From contig NZ_CP102251.1 of NCBI RefSeq assembly GCF_025145285.1, positions 1,488,001 through 1,552,000 of the forward strand: a DNA stretch of 64,000 nucleotides, given 5' to 3'. This DNA comes from Alistipes onderdonkii. GTDB taxonomy: Bacteria; Bacteroidota; Bacteroidia; Bacteroidales; Rikenellaceae. The notes under the pieces are model-generated. The model ran no database searches and was not told the DNA's origin. It was given only the letters and a program-made list of their open reading frames with translations. Both the position numbers and the translations under genes were made by a program. Within the stretch, counting starts at the first letter, position 1, and each line of letters starts with the position of its first letter. Below are positions 32,742-42,164 of this stretch, piece by piece.

Positions 32742-34751
32742 ATGAAAAAGACAATCCTGTTACTGGCGTTGGGATTCCTGTGCCAGCCCCTTTACCCGCA
32801 ACGCACCGAATACCCGCAGATCGGGGCGCAGGTGTTCATCGAACCGGGGCAGACCGACAAGCAGATCGACGGGTTCTTCAGGATACTCGCGCAGCACGGA
32901 TTCGAAACGGCACGCATCCGGATGTTCGGGGCGCACATGCTGCGCCCGGACGGATCGTGGGATTTCACGCTTTACGACAAAGCGTTCGATGCCGCCGGGA
33001 AACACGGCGTAAAACTCTTCGCCACGCTCTTCCCGCCGACCGACGAGCTGGGCGACGTGGGCGGATTCAAATTCCCCCGCTCGAAAGCCCACCTGCTGGA
33101 AATCGCCGATTACATCGAAGCCGTCGTGAGCCACTTCAGGGGGCATCCCGCCCTCGACACCTGGGTGTTGCAGAACGAACCGGGAACGGGCGGAACGGGG
33201 CCCGGGCGAAACGACCTGACCGACGAGGTTTTCGCACGCTGGAAAGCCGCGCAGAAGACTCCGGCCTACGACAACGGCTACCTGAAAGCCGACTTCACGC
33301 AAGAGCGGTTCCACACCGATTTCACGACGTGGTACCTGGGATGGATCGCATCGCAGGTCGATCGGCATGACCCTGCGCACCACAAACACATCAATCCCCA
33401 CCAGCTTCTGGACAACCTCGCCGACTACGATTTCCCCGCCTACGAAGGGTTTCTGACCTCGCTGGGCGTGTCGATGCACCTGAGCTGGCACTTCGGTTAT
33501 TTCACCCGGGCGCAATACCCGCTGGGAATCTCGCTCATGGCCGACATCATCCGCTCCGGAGCCGGGAAAAACCCGTTCTGGATCACCGAAATGCAGGGCG
33601 GCAATGTCACGGCCAGCGGAAGGGAGGTACTCTGTCCCACGGCGCGGGAGATCACGCAATGGCTCTGGACGGGTATCGCCGCAGGCGCCGAAGGGGTGAT
33701 CTTCTGGACGCTGAACCAGCGGGCGTCGGCACTCGAAGCCGGCGAATGGGGTATGCTCGATTTCCAGGGGCGGCCGAGCGACCGCCTGACAGCGGCCTCG
33801 GAAGTCGCCCGCACGGCGAAAGCCCACAAAAGCTTTTTCCGCGAGGCCCGGCCCGTACGGAGCGGCATCACGCTCCTTTACAACACCGAATCGCTCCGCA
33901 CGCAGCAAAAGAATGCGGCGGTGTCGGACGACGGCCGTTACGAAGGGCGCAAGGCCAGCGCAACCATGAAATCGCTCGCGGGGGCCTATGAAGCCATAGC
34001 CGCCTGGGGCGTGGTTCCCGAAATCTGCGAAATGGGCGCATACGACTGGAGCAACCCGCAGGGAAAAACGATCGTATTGACGAACCTCGTGGCACTGCCT
34101 TCGGAGGTATGGGAACGGCTCGACGATTTCGTCCGTAAAGGCGGCCGGATGATCGCCACGGGGCTCACCGGATTCTACGACCAGAACATGCACTGCATCC
34201 TGATGGACGACTTTCCGCTGCGCAGGTGCTTCGGCGCACAGATCAGCGAGTACAAGGCCGTCGCACCCTATTTTACGATCGCATGCGACACCCCTGCCAC
34301 GACCCTGCCCGCGCATCTGTGGAAAGGGATCCTCACCCCCGACAAGGCGCAGGCGATCGCCATGCACGGCGACGATGTGGTCGGCACCCGCCACCGCTAC
34401 GGCAAGGGCGAGGCCGTGTGGCTTCCCTCGCTCGTCGAGCTGGGCGGCTGGCACGGCGACAACAAAGGGGTCGCGGATTTCTACGGCACCTACTGCCGCG
34501 GGCAGATCGACCGTGCCCCGCTGCACTTCTCCCGCCCGGCGGACGGGGTGCTGATGCGTCTGATGGAGTCTCCGTCGCAACGGCTGGCCGTACTGGTCAA
34601 CAAACGCCCGCACACCGTCGAAATAGGGCTTTCGCGGCCGCTGCCCGCCTCGGCACGCCGGTTATGCGGCGAAGCGTCGCCCGAAGGCGCCTCCGTCAGG
34701 CTCGGAGCCGAAGAGTGTGCGGTTTTCCTGTGGGACAAACAGGCAGAATGA
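32742..34751 (+). CDS. GH42-like (clan GH-A) glycoside hydrolase
   Basis: 669 residues with a signal peptide (MKKTILLLALGFLCQPLYPQ). The A-domain TIM barrel starts at PQIGAQVFIEPGQTDKQIDGFF. Candidate acid/base is Glu146 in VLQNEPGTGG and candidate nucleophile Glu283 in WITEMQGGNV. A flavodoxin-like middle domain follows (about 380-580: GITLLYNTESL, GKTIVLTNLVALP, GGRMIATGLTG), then a small beta C-terminal domain (LMRLMESPSQRLAVLVN). That three-part layout is the one seen in GH42 and in the structurally related GH164 beta-mannosidases, so the sugar could be galactose or mannose. It is probably co-transcribed with the GH2 gene, 3 nt apart. Confidence 0.75.
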   Translation: MKKTILLLALGFLCQPLYPQRTEYPQIGAQVFIEPGQTDKQIDGFFRILAQHGFETARIRMFGAHMLRPDGSWDFTLYDKAFDAAGKHGVKLFATLFPPTDELGDVGGFKFPRSKAHLLEIADYIEAVVSHFRGHPALDTWVLQNEPGTGGTGPGRNDLTDEVFARWKAAQKTPAYDNGYLKADFTQERFHTDFTTWYLGWIASQVDRHDPAHHKHINPHQLLDNLADYDFPAYEGFLTSLGVSMHLSWHFGYFTRAQYPLGISLMADIIRSGAGKNPFWITEMQGGNVTASGREVLCPTAREITQWLWTGIAAGAEGVIFWTLNQRASALEAGEWGMLDFQGRPSDRLTAASEVARTAKAHKSFFREARPVRSGITLLYNTESLRTQQKNAAVSDDGRYEGRKASATMKSLAGAYEAIAAWGVVPEICEMGAYDWSNPQGKTIVLTNLVALPSEVWERLDDFVRKGGRMIATGLTGFYDQNMHCILMDDFPLRRCFGAQISEYKAVAPYFTIACDTPATTLPAHLWKGILTPDKAQAIAMHGDDVVGTRHRYGKGEAVWLPSLVELGGWHGDNKGVADFYGTYCRGQIDRAPLHFSRPADGVLMRLMESPSQRLAVLVNKRPHTVEIGLSRPLPASARRLCGEASPEGASVRLGAEECAVFLWDKQAE

Positions 34752-34764
34752 TGCAAAAAACAGG

Positions 34765-34772
34765 TATATTTG
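34765..34772 (+). promoter_or_regulatory. -7 box of the hybrid two-component regulator
   Basis: TATATTTG lies 32 nt before the regulator ATG in the 45-nt gap after the GH42-like gene. This suggests the regulator is transcribed on its own, independently of the hydrolases. Confidence 0.65.
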
Positions 34773-34796
34773 TCGTAGCACCTTAAATTACGACCG

Positions 34797-37700
34797 ATGA
34801 AACACCTTGCTGCCGGACTGTTGCTGTTTTGCTGGCTGCCCCTGTGGGGACAGGTCACGAACCTCCATTTCACCAACCTCTCGATCGACGCGGGACTGTC
34901 GGACAAAATGGTTTTCGCCGTGGCACAGGACAGTACGGGGCTGATGTGGTTCGGGACGGCCGAAGGGCTCAACCGCTACGACGGCTACAATTTCGAAACG
35001 TTCCGCTACAACCCCGGGGATTCGACGTCGGTCAGCGCCTCGTTCATCAACTGCATACACCTCACACGCACGGGCGAATTGTGGATCGGCACCGAGAAGG
35101 GGCTCGACCTCTACGACCCCGTGACGGAAAGTTTCGTGAAATACCATGCGGACAACGACTCGCTGCGGCTGCTCAACAACCTGCGCATCCGCTGCATCCA
35201 CGACGATCCGCAAGGGGTGATGTGGGTCGGGACGCTCGAAGGGCTGATCCGCCTCGACCTGCGGAAACGCTATATCAACTATTTCGTACTGGTACCCGAT
35301 GCATTCGACCGGATGGCCAACGAAATCCGCAGCATCTGCGCCGACCGGCACGGGATGTTGTGGCTCGGCACCTTCGACGGGCTCTACCGCTTCAACCCCA
35401 CGGACAACAGTTTCGTCCGCTATGAAACCCGGAGCCGGAAGCTGCCCAACGACACCTACAACAACCTGGTCAACGCGCTGTATATCCCGGAGAACACCCC
35501 CGACCTGCTGTACGTCGGAAGTTCCAGCGGCCTGGTCGTCCTCGACATCCGGCATCCCGAGCAGCCGCTCGGCACCCTCCGCGCGGAAGACGGCGGACTT
35601 ACGGACAACGACATAAAGAGCATCCTCAGCTACGACGATACGCACCTGCTGCTCGCAACGGCCGACGGGCTCACGCTCTACGACACCCGCAGCTGTCGGG
35701 CCAGCGCCTATTACAGTTCGCTGTCCGACCCGACGTCGCTGCCCAACAACTCGCTGCGCACGCTTTTCCGCGACCGGCAGAACATCGTCTGGATCGGCAC
35801 CGACAGCGGACTGGCCAAACTCGACCTCAAACGCAAGAAGATCGACTGCGTCCGCCTGACCAACGACAGGAAAGGGGCCGAACGCAAAGTCATCGTCAAC
35901 GACCTGCTCGGAACCCCCGACCACAGCCTGTGGCTCACCACGAACGAAGGCGTCCTGCGGTACGACAGCACGCGACGCGACGCAGGATACACGCGTTACA
36001 TGGCCGACAAAGGGGTTTCGCACAGCATCGCCAAGCGGCTTATCCGCGACAGCCACGGCACCCTGTGGCTGGGAACCAACGACGGGATCGACTACTACGA
36101 TGCCGCGCGCGACCGTTTCGTACGCGCCGAGCACTCGAACCAGAACTTCTCGCTCAAATACATCTACGACATCAAGGAGGACGCCGACCACGACATCGTG
36201 ACCAACATCAGCAGCGGACTCTGCTTCATCACCCCGCATTACCGCCCCGACGGCGGTATCTCGCACCTGAGCTACAAGACCCGGCTCATCAGCGGCATCA
36301 TCAACTCGGACAACTGCGACATCGGCTATTTCGACGTGGATGCAAAGGGCAACATCTGGTTCGCGGCCACGCAGGAGGGGCTGTTCAAATACGAAAAGCG
36401 CAACGACCGCTTCATACAGTACAAGGTGCGCACGGACGACCCCCGCAGCCTGATAAGCAACCGCATCTACACCATCCACGTTGACCGTAAGGGGAATGTG
36501 TGGACGGGCACCGACCGGGGCCTCTGCAAACTCGACCCGGCGAGCGGGCAGTTCGAGCGTTTCGACAACGACCTCGACCTCTCGCAGTCGATCCGCACGC
36601 TCACGTCGGACAGCCGCGGCCGCATTTGGGCCGCCACGACCAACAAGCTCATCATGTACGACCCGGTGCGGAAAAACAAGATCGTCTGCGACCTCAACCG
36701 GGATCTGAGGATCGACGAACTGATTTACAACAGTTTCTTCATCGACCCGCAGGGCCATATCTACATGGGCGGCGACGGGGGCTACATCCGCTACCACCCC
36801 GACGCGATCCTGCTCAACGAGGACAAGGCGCCGACGGTCGTCACATCGTTCAGCCTGTGGAACAAGGAGGTGCGCCCCGGACACCGGATCGGCAAACGCG
36901 TCGTACTGCCGCGCTCGATCCTGCACAGCGACCGGCTGCGGCTGCGGCACAACGAAAATTCGTTCCGTTTCTACTTTTCGCTGCTCAACTTCGCATCGTC
37001 GAACAACAAGTACGCCTACCGGCTGGAAGGGTACGACAAGGAGTGGCAGATGACGGGCGGCACGCAGAACTACGCCGCCTATTCGAACCTCTCGCCGGGC
37101 AGGTACCTCTTCACGGTCAGGGGCTGCAACTCCGACGGGATATGGAGCGACCGCACGGCACGGATCGAGGTGCGCATCCTGCCGCCCTGGTGGCTGAGCT
37201 GGTGGGCATACCTGATCTACGGGGTGCTGGTCGCCGTGGTGATCGTCGTAGCCTACAACCTGACGCTCACCAAAATGAAACTCCTCTCGGAACTCCGGCT
37301 CGAAAAACTCGAACGCATGAAGACCGAAGAACTGAACCAGGTCAAGATGCGTTTCTTCACCAACGTATCGCACGAATTCAAAACCCCGCTTTCGCTCATC
37401 CTGGGCCCCATAGAGAGCCTCGGGGAACAGATCCGGGACAAGCGCCAGCTGGAGCAGCTCTCGCTCATGCGGCAGAACGGCGAACGGCTGCTGCGGCTGA
37501 TCGACCAGATCATGGATCTGCGCAAGTTCGACAACGGGAAGATGAAACTCAACCCCAGCACGGGCGAGTTCGTGTCGTTCGTGCACAGGATTTACGCATC
37601 GTTCGCCTACCAGGCGCAACGACGGGGCATCGACTACGATTTCGAAACCTCCGAACCCGAGCTCACCTTCCAATTCGACAGCGACAAAGTCGAGAAGGTG

Positions 37701-38849
37701 CTGTACAACCTGCTTTCCAACGCCTTCAAGTTCACGCCCGACAACGGACATATCGGCATCACGGTTTCGCTGCGCCGCAGCGACGAAGGACGGTTCGCCG
37801 CAGTCGAGGTGTCGGACACCGGGATAGGCGTCACGGAGGCCGACCGGGAACATATTTTCGAGCGGTTCTACCAGGGCAGCAACCCGTCGTTCGAGTCGAT
37901 CCGAGGCACGGGCATCGGGCTGATGCTCGCTAAGGATTTCGTCGAGCTGCACGGCGGCACGCTGACCCTGGAAAGCGCCCCGGGCCGGGGCAGCGCCTTC
38001 ACGTTCACGCTCCCGGTCGACCCGGCGGGGGCGGCACCCGCCAGCGGGACGGCAGATAGGCAGCCCGAAGCGGGATCCGCCGAGCGCAACCCGAAGGTGC
38101 TCATCGTCGAGGACAACGAGGACATGCGGAATTTCCTGCGCATAAACCTCGAAGAACAGTACGAAATATACACGGCACACGACGGCAACGACGGGTGGGA
38201 GCAGATCCGAAACATCTACCCCGACCTGGTGGTCAGCGACGTGATGATGCCCGGCATGGACGGCTTCGAACTGTGCCGCCGCAGCAAGGCGGAACTGCTC
38301 ACCTGCCACATCCCGTTCCTGCTGCTCACGGCCAAGGGCGATGAGGAGAACCGCGCAGAGGGGTATTCGGCAGGCGCAGACGGGTATATCGCCAAGCCGT
38401 TCAGCATCAAGACGCTGCGCACGCGGGTCAACTCGCTCATCGAGCAGCGCATCAAACTGCGCGAACGATACCGCCAGAAGCTGCTCACCGACCCTTCGGA
38501 AATTCAGATCGAATCGGAAAACGACAAGTTCATCGACACGCTGGTCAAGGCCATCGAACAGAATATCGACAACTCCGAATTCGGCATACAGGAGCTGTGC
38601 GAGATTTCGCGCTACTCCTACCAGCAGGTTTACCGCAAGGTCAAGGCGCTCACCGGGGAGTCGATCAACGAATTCATCCGCACCGTGCGGCTCAAACGGG
38701 CGGCGCAATACCTCGCGCAAAGCGACACCCGCATCTCGGAGATCATGTATAGCGTAGGGTTCAACTCACACTCCTATTTTACCAAATGCTTCCGCGAGCA
38801 TTTCGGGCTTTCGCCCAAGGAGTATGCCGAAAAACACCGCAGGAAATAG
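34797..38849 (+). CDS. Hybrid two-component system sensor/regulator (HTCS)
   Basis: 1350 residues combining sensor and regulator. After a signal peptide (MKHLAAGLLLFCWLPLWG) come about 14 beta-propeller Reg_prop repeats (GLMWFGTAEGLNRYDG, GELWIGTEKGLDLYD and so on, residues 30-690), a Y_Y_Y domain (about 720-795) and a membrane helix (about 798-822). The histidine kinase follows with His859 in FFTNVSHEFKTP and ATPase boxes DTGIGV and GTGIGLMLAKDF. The receiver domain has Asp1148 in DLVVSDVMMPGMDG, and an AraC-type DNA-binding domain (about 1262-1348, SYFTKCFREHFGLSPKEY) ends the protein. HTCS proteins sense periplasmic oligosaccharides and switch on neighbouring PULs. The flanking GH2/GH42 genes and the divergent SusCD operon are the likely targets. 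Confidence 0.95.
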   Translation: MKHLAAGLLLFCWLPLWGQVTNLHFTNLSIDAGLSDKMVFAVAQDSTGLMWFGTAEGLNRYDGYNFETFRYNPGDSTSVSASFINCIHLTRTGELWIGTEKGLDLYDPVTESFVKYHADNDSLRLLNNLRIRCIHDDPQGVMWVGTLEGLIRLDLRKRYINYFVLVPDAFDRMANEIRSICADRHGMLWLGTFDGLYRFNPTDNSFVRYETRSRKLPNDTYNNLVNALYIPENTPDLLYVGSSSGLVVLDIRHPEQPLGTLRAEDGGLTDNDIKSILSYDDTHLLLATADGLTLYDTRSCRASAYYSSLSDPTSLPNNSLRTLFRDRQNIVWIGTDSGLAKLDLKRKKIDCVRLTNDRKGAERKVIVNDLLGTPDHSLWLTTNEGVLRYDSTRRDAGYTRYMADKGVSHSIAKRLIRDSHGTLWLGTNDGIDYYDAARDRFVRAEHSNQNFSLKYIYDIKEDADHDIVTNISSGLCFITPHYRPDGGISHLSYKTRLISGIINSDNCDIGYFDVDAKGNIWFAATQEGLFKYEKRNDRFIQYKVRTDDPRSLISNRIYTIHVDRKGNVWTGTDRGLCKLDPASGQFERFDNDLDLSQSIRTLTSDSRGRIWAATTNKLIMYDPVRKNKIVCDLNRDLRIDELIYNSFFIDPQGHIYMGGDGGYIRYHPDAILLNEDKAPTVVTSFSLWNKEVRPGHRIGKRVVLPRSILHSDRLRLRHNENSFRFYFSLLNFASSNNKYAYRLEGYDKEWQMTGGTQNYAAYSNLSPGRYLFTVRGCNSDGIWSDRTARIEVRILPPWWLSWWAYLIYGVLVAVVIVVAYNLTLTKMKLLSELRLEKLERMKTEELNQVKMRFFTNVSHEFKTPLSLILGPIESLGEQIRDKRQLEQLSLMRQNGERLLRLIDQIMDLRKFDNGKMKLNPSTGEFVSFVHRIYASFAYQAQRRGIDYDFETSEPELTFQFDSDKVEKVLYNLLSNAFKFTPDNGHIGITVSLRRSDEGRFAAVEVSDTGIGVTEADREHIFERFYQGSNPSFESIRGTGIGLMLAKDFVELHGGTLTLESAPGRGSAFTFTLPVDPAGAAPASGTADRQPEAGSAERNPKVLIVEDNEDMRNFLRINLEEQYEIYTAHDGNDGWEQIRNIYPDLVVSDVMMPGMDGFELCRRSKAELLTCHIPFLLLTAKGDEENRAEGYSAGADGYIAKPFSIKTLRTRVNSLIEQRIKLRERYRQKLLTDPSEIQIESENDKFIDTLVKAIEQNIDNSEFGIQELCEISRYSYQQVYRKVKALTGESINEFIRTVRLKRAAQYLAQSDTRISEIMYSVGFNSHSYFTKCFREHFGLSPKEYAEKHRRK

Positions 38850-38872
38850 CCCGAACCCGCAGGGACGGAGAG

Positions 38873-38900
38873 GCGGCCGGACACGGATCCGGCCGCTTTT
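38873..38900 (+). terminator. Intrinsic terminator after HTCS
   Basis: A 9-bp perfect stem (gcggccgga / tccggccgc) with a 6-nt loop, followed by TTTT, 24 nt after the HTCS stop. The rest of the 222-nt gap holds the fimbrillin promoter. Confidence 0.75.
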
Positions 38901-39021
38901 CCGTTTCCAGCCCCCGCACGGGATCAAGACGCATGGCCCCTCCGGCCGGGCAGGGAAGGCAAATGGCGGAAACGTAATAGTATTTGATAATTCCGGGATA
39001 ATTTAAGTCAGGCGGGCGGAC

Positions 39022-39029
39022 TATTTTTG
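39022..39029 (+). promoter_or_regulatory. -7 box of the fimbrillin-like operon
   Basis: TATTTTTG lies 43 nt before the ATG of the first fimbrillin-like gene. It fits TAnnTTTG. Confidence 0.6.
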
Positions 39030-39071
39030 TTATACCGCACCACGGGAGAAACAACCTAAACCTGATAAACT

Positions 39072-39794
39072 ATGAAACAATCCTTACTCATTTGTGCCGC
39101 GGCGGCGCTCCTGGCCGGAAGTTCCTGCTCGGAGCAGGAACCCTTCGACGCCGCGATGCCCGTCCGGCTCAGCGTCGCAGGCATCAGCCCGGGAAGCCGG
39201 GCGGCGGCGAACTACGCGGCGGACGACTACTTCGGCCTTCGGGGAATGGCCGGGGCCTCGGTAAGCGTAAAGGCCCGGACAACGACCTATATCTATGCGG
39301 ACGGGACATTGGCGGGCGCCACCCCGGACGACGTGCTCTACTTCCCGGTGGACGGAAGCGCCCTGGCCTCCGTCAAGGTATACTGGCCGGAGGAGGCCGT
39401 ACGCCAGGCACAGGGCGGCGCCATCGCCAAAGACCAGCGGGAGAAGGAAGCGTTCCTCGCCGCGGACTGGCTTTCGGCCGAGCTGAAGGAGGTCGCCCCA
39501 GCGCAGGCCGTCGCCCTGACACTGGGGCACGAACGGCCGAAGCTCACATTCACGCTCGCCGGCACGATGTCGGGCAGCAGGATCACGGCGCTCTCGGTCG
39601 CCGGGTACGATGCCTACTGTGACCCTCAGACCGGTGATGCCCAGTTGATTATGCTGCCGGGTAATACGGAAATAGCCCCCGAAGCCATCGGCACCGTCAC
39701 CATCGGCGGCCAGGAGCGTCCCCGGAACTTCGTCGTCAAGACGATGCCGGCCCTCAAAGCGGGGGAAAACCACACGATCGAGATCAATTTCTAA
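39072..39794 (+). CDS. Fimbrillin-like lipoprotein
   Basis: 240 residues with a lipoprotein signal (LLAGSSCSEQE, lipid Cys in GSSC). The mature part resembles Bacteroidales fimbrillin-family proteins: an early strand (MPVRLSVAGISPGS), a middle region describing a value (TYIYADGTLAGATPDDVLYFPVDGSALASVKVYWP) and a late fimbrillin-like strand pattern (GHERPKLTFTLAG ... IGGQERPRNFVVKTMPALKAGENHTIEINF). Such proteins are exported as lipoproteins and processed to build type V pili or to sit on the surface as adhesins. The gene lies 16 nt before the larger GLUG protein and is likely co-transcribed. No fimbrial usher-like assembly gene (FimC-E type) is nearby, so a pilus role is unproven. Confidence 0.65.
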   Translation: MKQSLLICAAAALLAGSSCSEQEPFDAAMPVRLSVAGISPGSRAAANYAADDYFGLRGMAGASVSVKARTTTYIYADGTLAGATPDDVLYFPVDGSALASVKVYWPEEAVRQAQGGAIAKDQREKEAFLAADWLSAELKEVAPAQAVALTLGHERPKLTFTLAGTMSGSRITALSVAGYDAYCDPQTGDAQLIMLPGNTEIAPEAIGTVTIGGQERPRNFVVKTMPALKAGENHTIEINF

Positions 39795-39810
39795 TATAAA
39801 AGAGCCTATC

Positions 39811-42072
39811 ATGAAACGACATATCCTCTATCTGGCCATGCTCGCACTGGGCACGGCAGCGACAGGATGCTCCGACGACGACACCGCAAAGGAGGGCCGG
39901 ACGGAGCCTACGACGGTGGAAAGCATCTCCATCCGCACCCAAATGGCCGAGGTTTCACGCGCCCAAACCGGAGACGACGACCCGACGATGGGCCCGGCAT
40001 CGACCCGTGCGGGGCACACGATGACGGTGACGCTCGGCAGCGGCAGCGAACGCATGCAGGCCACGTATGAATACGACGGCGGCAAATGGATCCCCGCCGG
40101 AGAGGCGGTCGTATTCCCCGACAACAAGCGCCAGCCCGTCGGGATCATCCTCAGGAAGGAGGGCACAGCCATCCAGGACGGTACGGCGCAGGGACTTATC
40201 GACGCCGACCAGCTGGGGTGGGACAACCCCGCCCAGGTACCGCTGCGGGAGATGGCCAACGTCCCGATGCGGCACCTGAAGACCATGGTGGAATTCGAAC
40301 TGGGCACGATCGCCGCCACGGCGCTCACGGTCGACGGCCTCAAAGCCTGCCACGTCGGGAACGGCAACAAATGGCAGGCGATCATCGAGCCGTCGACACC
40401 CGGGTTCAGGGTTTCGGTCATGGTCAACAACACCGTCAGCACGACGGAGGTCAGCGCGGCGGCATCCCCCACCGACGGGGTGTTCCTGGCCGATTACCGC
40501 TACACGGTACCATTGGTATTGAACGGCAGCGAACTGACGCTGGGAACCATCGGCGTGGGCAGTTGGGACGAAGGAGCCGGGGGTACGGCCCAGGGCATGA
40601 CCCCGACGCATTACCGGATCGAAGGGCTGGAAAACCGCACCATCGAAGTTTACCTGGCCGGGTCGGACAGCCCCACGCAGATCACCCTCAATGCAAAGGG
40701 CGAGGCCATGCAGCAGGCCGGGGTTCCGGTCGGCATCGTCGCCAGGATCGCCTGCGACGGCACGCAATACGAGATCGGGCGGGAGGAAAGCAGCCAGATC
40801 AGCCTCCGGATCGTCGACGGGAAAGTAGCCTTCCGCGAGGCGGACGACAAAGGCTTCATCCCCGTCAACACGATCGCCGAACTGAAGATGATCGACCTCG
40901 ACGACGCCAGCCGGGGGCGCAAATACCTCCAGCAGGGCAACATCGACCTGCTCGACGCCGAGTGGACGCCGATCTCGAAACTGGAGGGCATCTATGACGG
41001 CGGCAACTTCACCGTCGCCCGCCTCAGGGTTTCGCTCGGGAACGGAAATGCCGGGCTCTTCGCAGCCAACGGCGGGACGATCCGCAACGTCGTGATCGCC
41101 TCGGCCAGCGCACTCAGGGGGCAGTGGCATGCAGGCATGGTCTGCGGTGAGAACACGGGAACGATCGAGCGATGCACCAACCGCGCATCGGTGACTGACG
41201 GCGGCAGCAACACGCTGGGCGGCATCTGCGGGTACAACAACAACGGCACCGTATCGGAGTGCCTGAACACGGGCACGCTGACCATCGACGCCACCGTACC
41301 GTCGGACGGCACGGGCGGCATCGTCGGCTACTGCGGCAAAGGGACGATCACGGGCTGCGGCAACACGGGCGGCATCGGCGGCAAACCCAGCAAGACGGGC
41401 GGCATCGCGGGGCAGGCCGACGACTGCCAGATCGCCGACTGCTACAACACGGGCGACCTCGTCCTGCCGTGGGGCGCAGGCGACAACAACGGCGGCATCG
41501 CGGGGCTCACCTACAATGCCACGCTCATCACGCGCTGCTACAATACGGGCACCGTCACGGTCGAAGGGTCGCAGGCCGGGGGTATCTGCGGCCAGCTCAA
41601 CGCCGGGGCGACGATCAGCTCGTGCTACAATGCGGGCAAGGTGGGTGCCAAGTGGAATTCGGGCGGCATCGCGGGCCAAAGCACCGACGCCGAGATCATC
41701 GCCTGCCACAACGACGGGCTGATAGAGAGCCAGACCTCGGGATGGGCCGGGGCAGGCGGCATCTGCGGGTTCCACAAGGGAACCATCACGGCCTGCTACC
41801 ACATCGGACAGGTGACGGGTGACAGCGCCATCGGGGCGATCGTCGGCGAGCACAATTCGGGCAACATCTCCCACTGCTACTGGAACGGCGACCTGGAGGG
41901 TATCCCGGCAGGCGGCGGAGGCAGCCAGACCGGAAATGCGAAATTCGGCGCCGCATGGCCCCAGCCCTCGACGCATGAGGCATGGCGAACCACGGCCGAA
42001 ACCCCGGCCGCCTATTGGCGGACGCTGGGCAGCGCGGGCGGCGGCTACCCCAAACTCGCCTGGGAAAAATAA
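39811..42072 (+). CDS. Fimbrillin-like lipoprotein with GLUG repeats
   Basis: 753 residues, lipoprotein signal (MKRHILYLAMLALGTAATGC). Residues 25-330 form a fimbrillin-type module (MRHLKTMVEFELG, YTVPLVLNGSELTLGTIGVG, RTIEVYLAGSDSPTQITLNAKGEAM). Residues 345-700 carry about ten GLUG-type repeats with the core GGIxGxxxxGxIxxCYNTGxV, for example GGICGYNNNGTVSECLNTG and GGIAGLTYNATLITRCYNTG. Almost every unit has a Cys before the NTG turn. GLUG repeats occur in surface adhesins and peptidases and probably fold as a beta-solenoid. A surface adhesin or glycan-binding role is likely. It is the second gene of a two-gene operon and is followed by a terminator. Confidence 0.75.
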   Translation: MKRHILYLAMLALGTAATGCSDDDTAKEGRTEPTTVESISIRTQMAEVSRAQTGDDDPTMGPASTRAGHTMTVTLGSGSERMQATYEYDGGKWIPAGEAVVFPDNKRQPVGIILRKEGTAIQDGTAQGLIDADQLGWDNPAQVPLREMANVPMRHLKTMVEFELGTIAATALTVDGLKACHVGNGNKWQAIIEPSTPGFRVSVMVNNTVSTTEVSAAASPTDGVFLADYRYTVPLVLNGSELTLGTIGVGSWDEGAGGTAQGMTPTHYRIEGLENRTIEVYLAGSDSPTQITLNAKGEAMQQAGVPVGIVARIACDGTQYEIGREESSQISLRIVDGKVAFREADDKGFIPVNTIAELKMIDLDDASRGRKYLQQGNIDLLDAEWTPISKLEGIYDGGNFTVARLRVSLGNGNAGLFAANGGTIRNVVIASASALRGQWHAGMVCGENTGTIERCTNRASVTDGGSNTLGGICGYNNNGTVSECLNTGTLTIDATVPSDGTGGIVGYCGKGTITGCGNTGGIGGKPSKTGGIAGQADDCQIADCYNTGDLVLPWGAGDNNGGIAGLTYNATLITRCYNTGTVTVEGSQAGGICGQLNAGATISSCYNAGKVGAKWNSGGIAGQSTDAEIIACHNDGLIESQTSGWAGAGGICGFHKGTITACYHIGQVTGDSAIGAIVGEHNSGNISHCYWNGDLEGIPAGGGGSQTGNAKFGAAWPQPSTHEAWRTTAETPAAYWRTLGSAGGGYPKLAWEK

Positions 42073-42082
42073 CGCGGCACGG

Positions 42083-42110
42083 CACCCCGGCCTTCTCGCA
42101 GGCCGGGGTG
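42083..42110 (+). terminator. Hairpin after the fimbrillin-like operon
   Basis: A perfect 11-bp stem (caccccggcct / aggccggggtg) with a 6-nt loop, 10 nt after the stop. Only a short T-run (ATTT) follows, so it is a plausible but not ideal intrinsic terminator. Confidence 0.65.
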
Positions 42111-42124
42111 TACGGGATTTAACC

Positions 42125-42132
42125 TATATTTG
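42125..42132 (+). promoter_or_regulatory. -7 box of the lipoprotein GH5-like gene
   Basis: TATATTTG lies 32 nt before the ATG at 42165, directly after the upstream terminator, so this gene is transcribed on its own. Confidence 0.65.
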
Positions 42133-42164
42133 AAAACGGAACGAAACCAACAAAAACCCGAACC

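Noticed and set aside
34788..38720. A very long open frame antisense to the HTCS gene (and similar ones antisense to SusC and other genes)
   Set aside because: High GC leaves antisense frames open; the translations are Arg/Val/Asp/Gly-rich without domains, and the sense strand carries a complete known protein.
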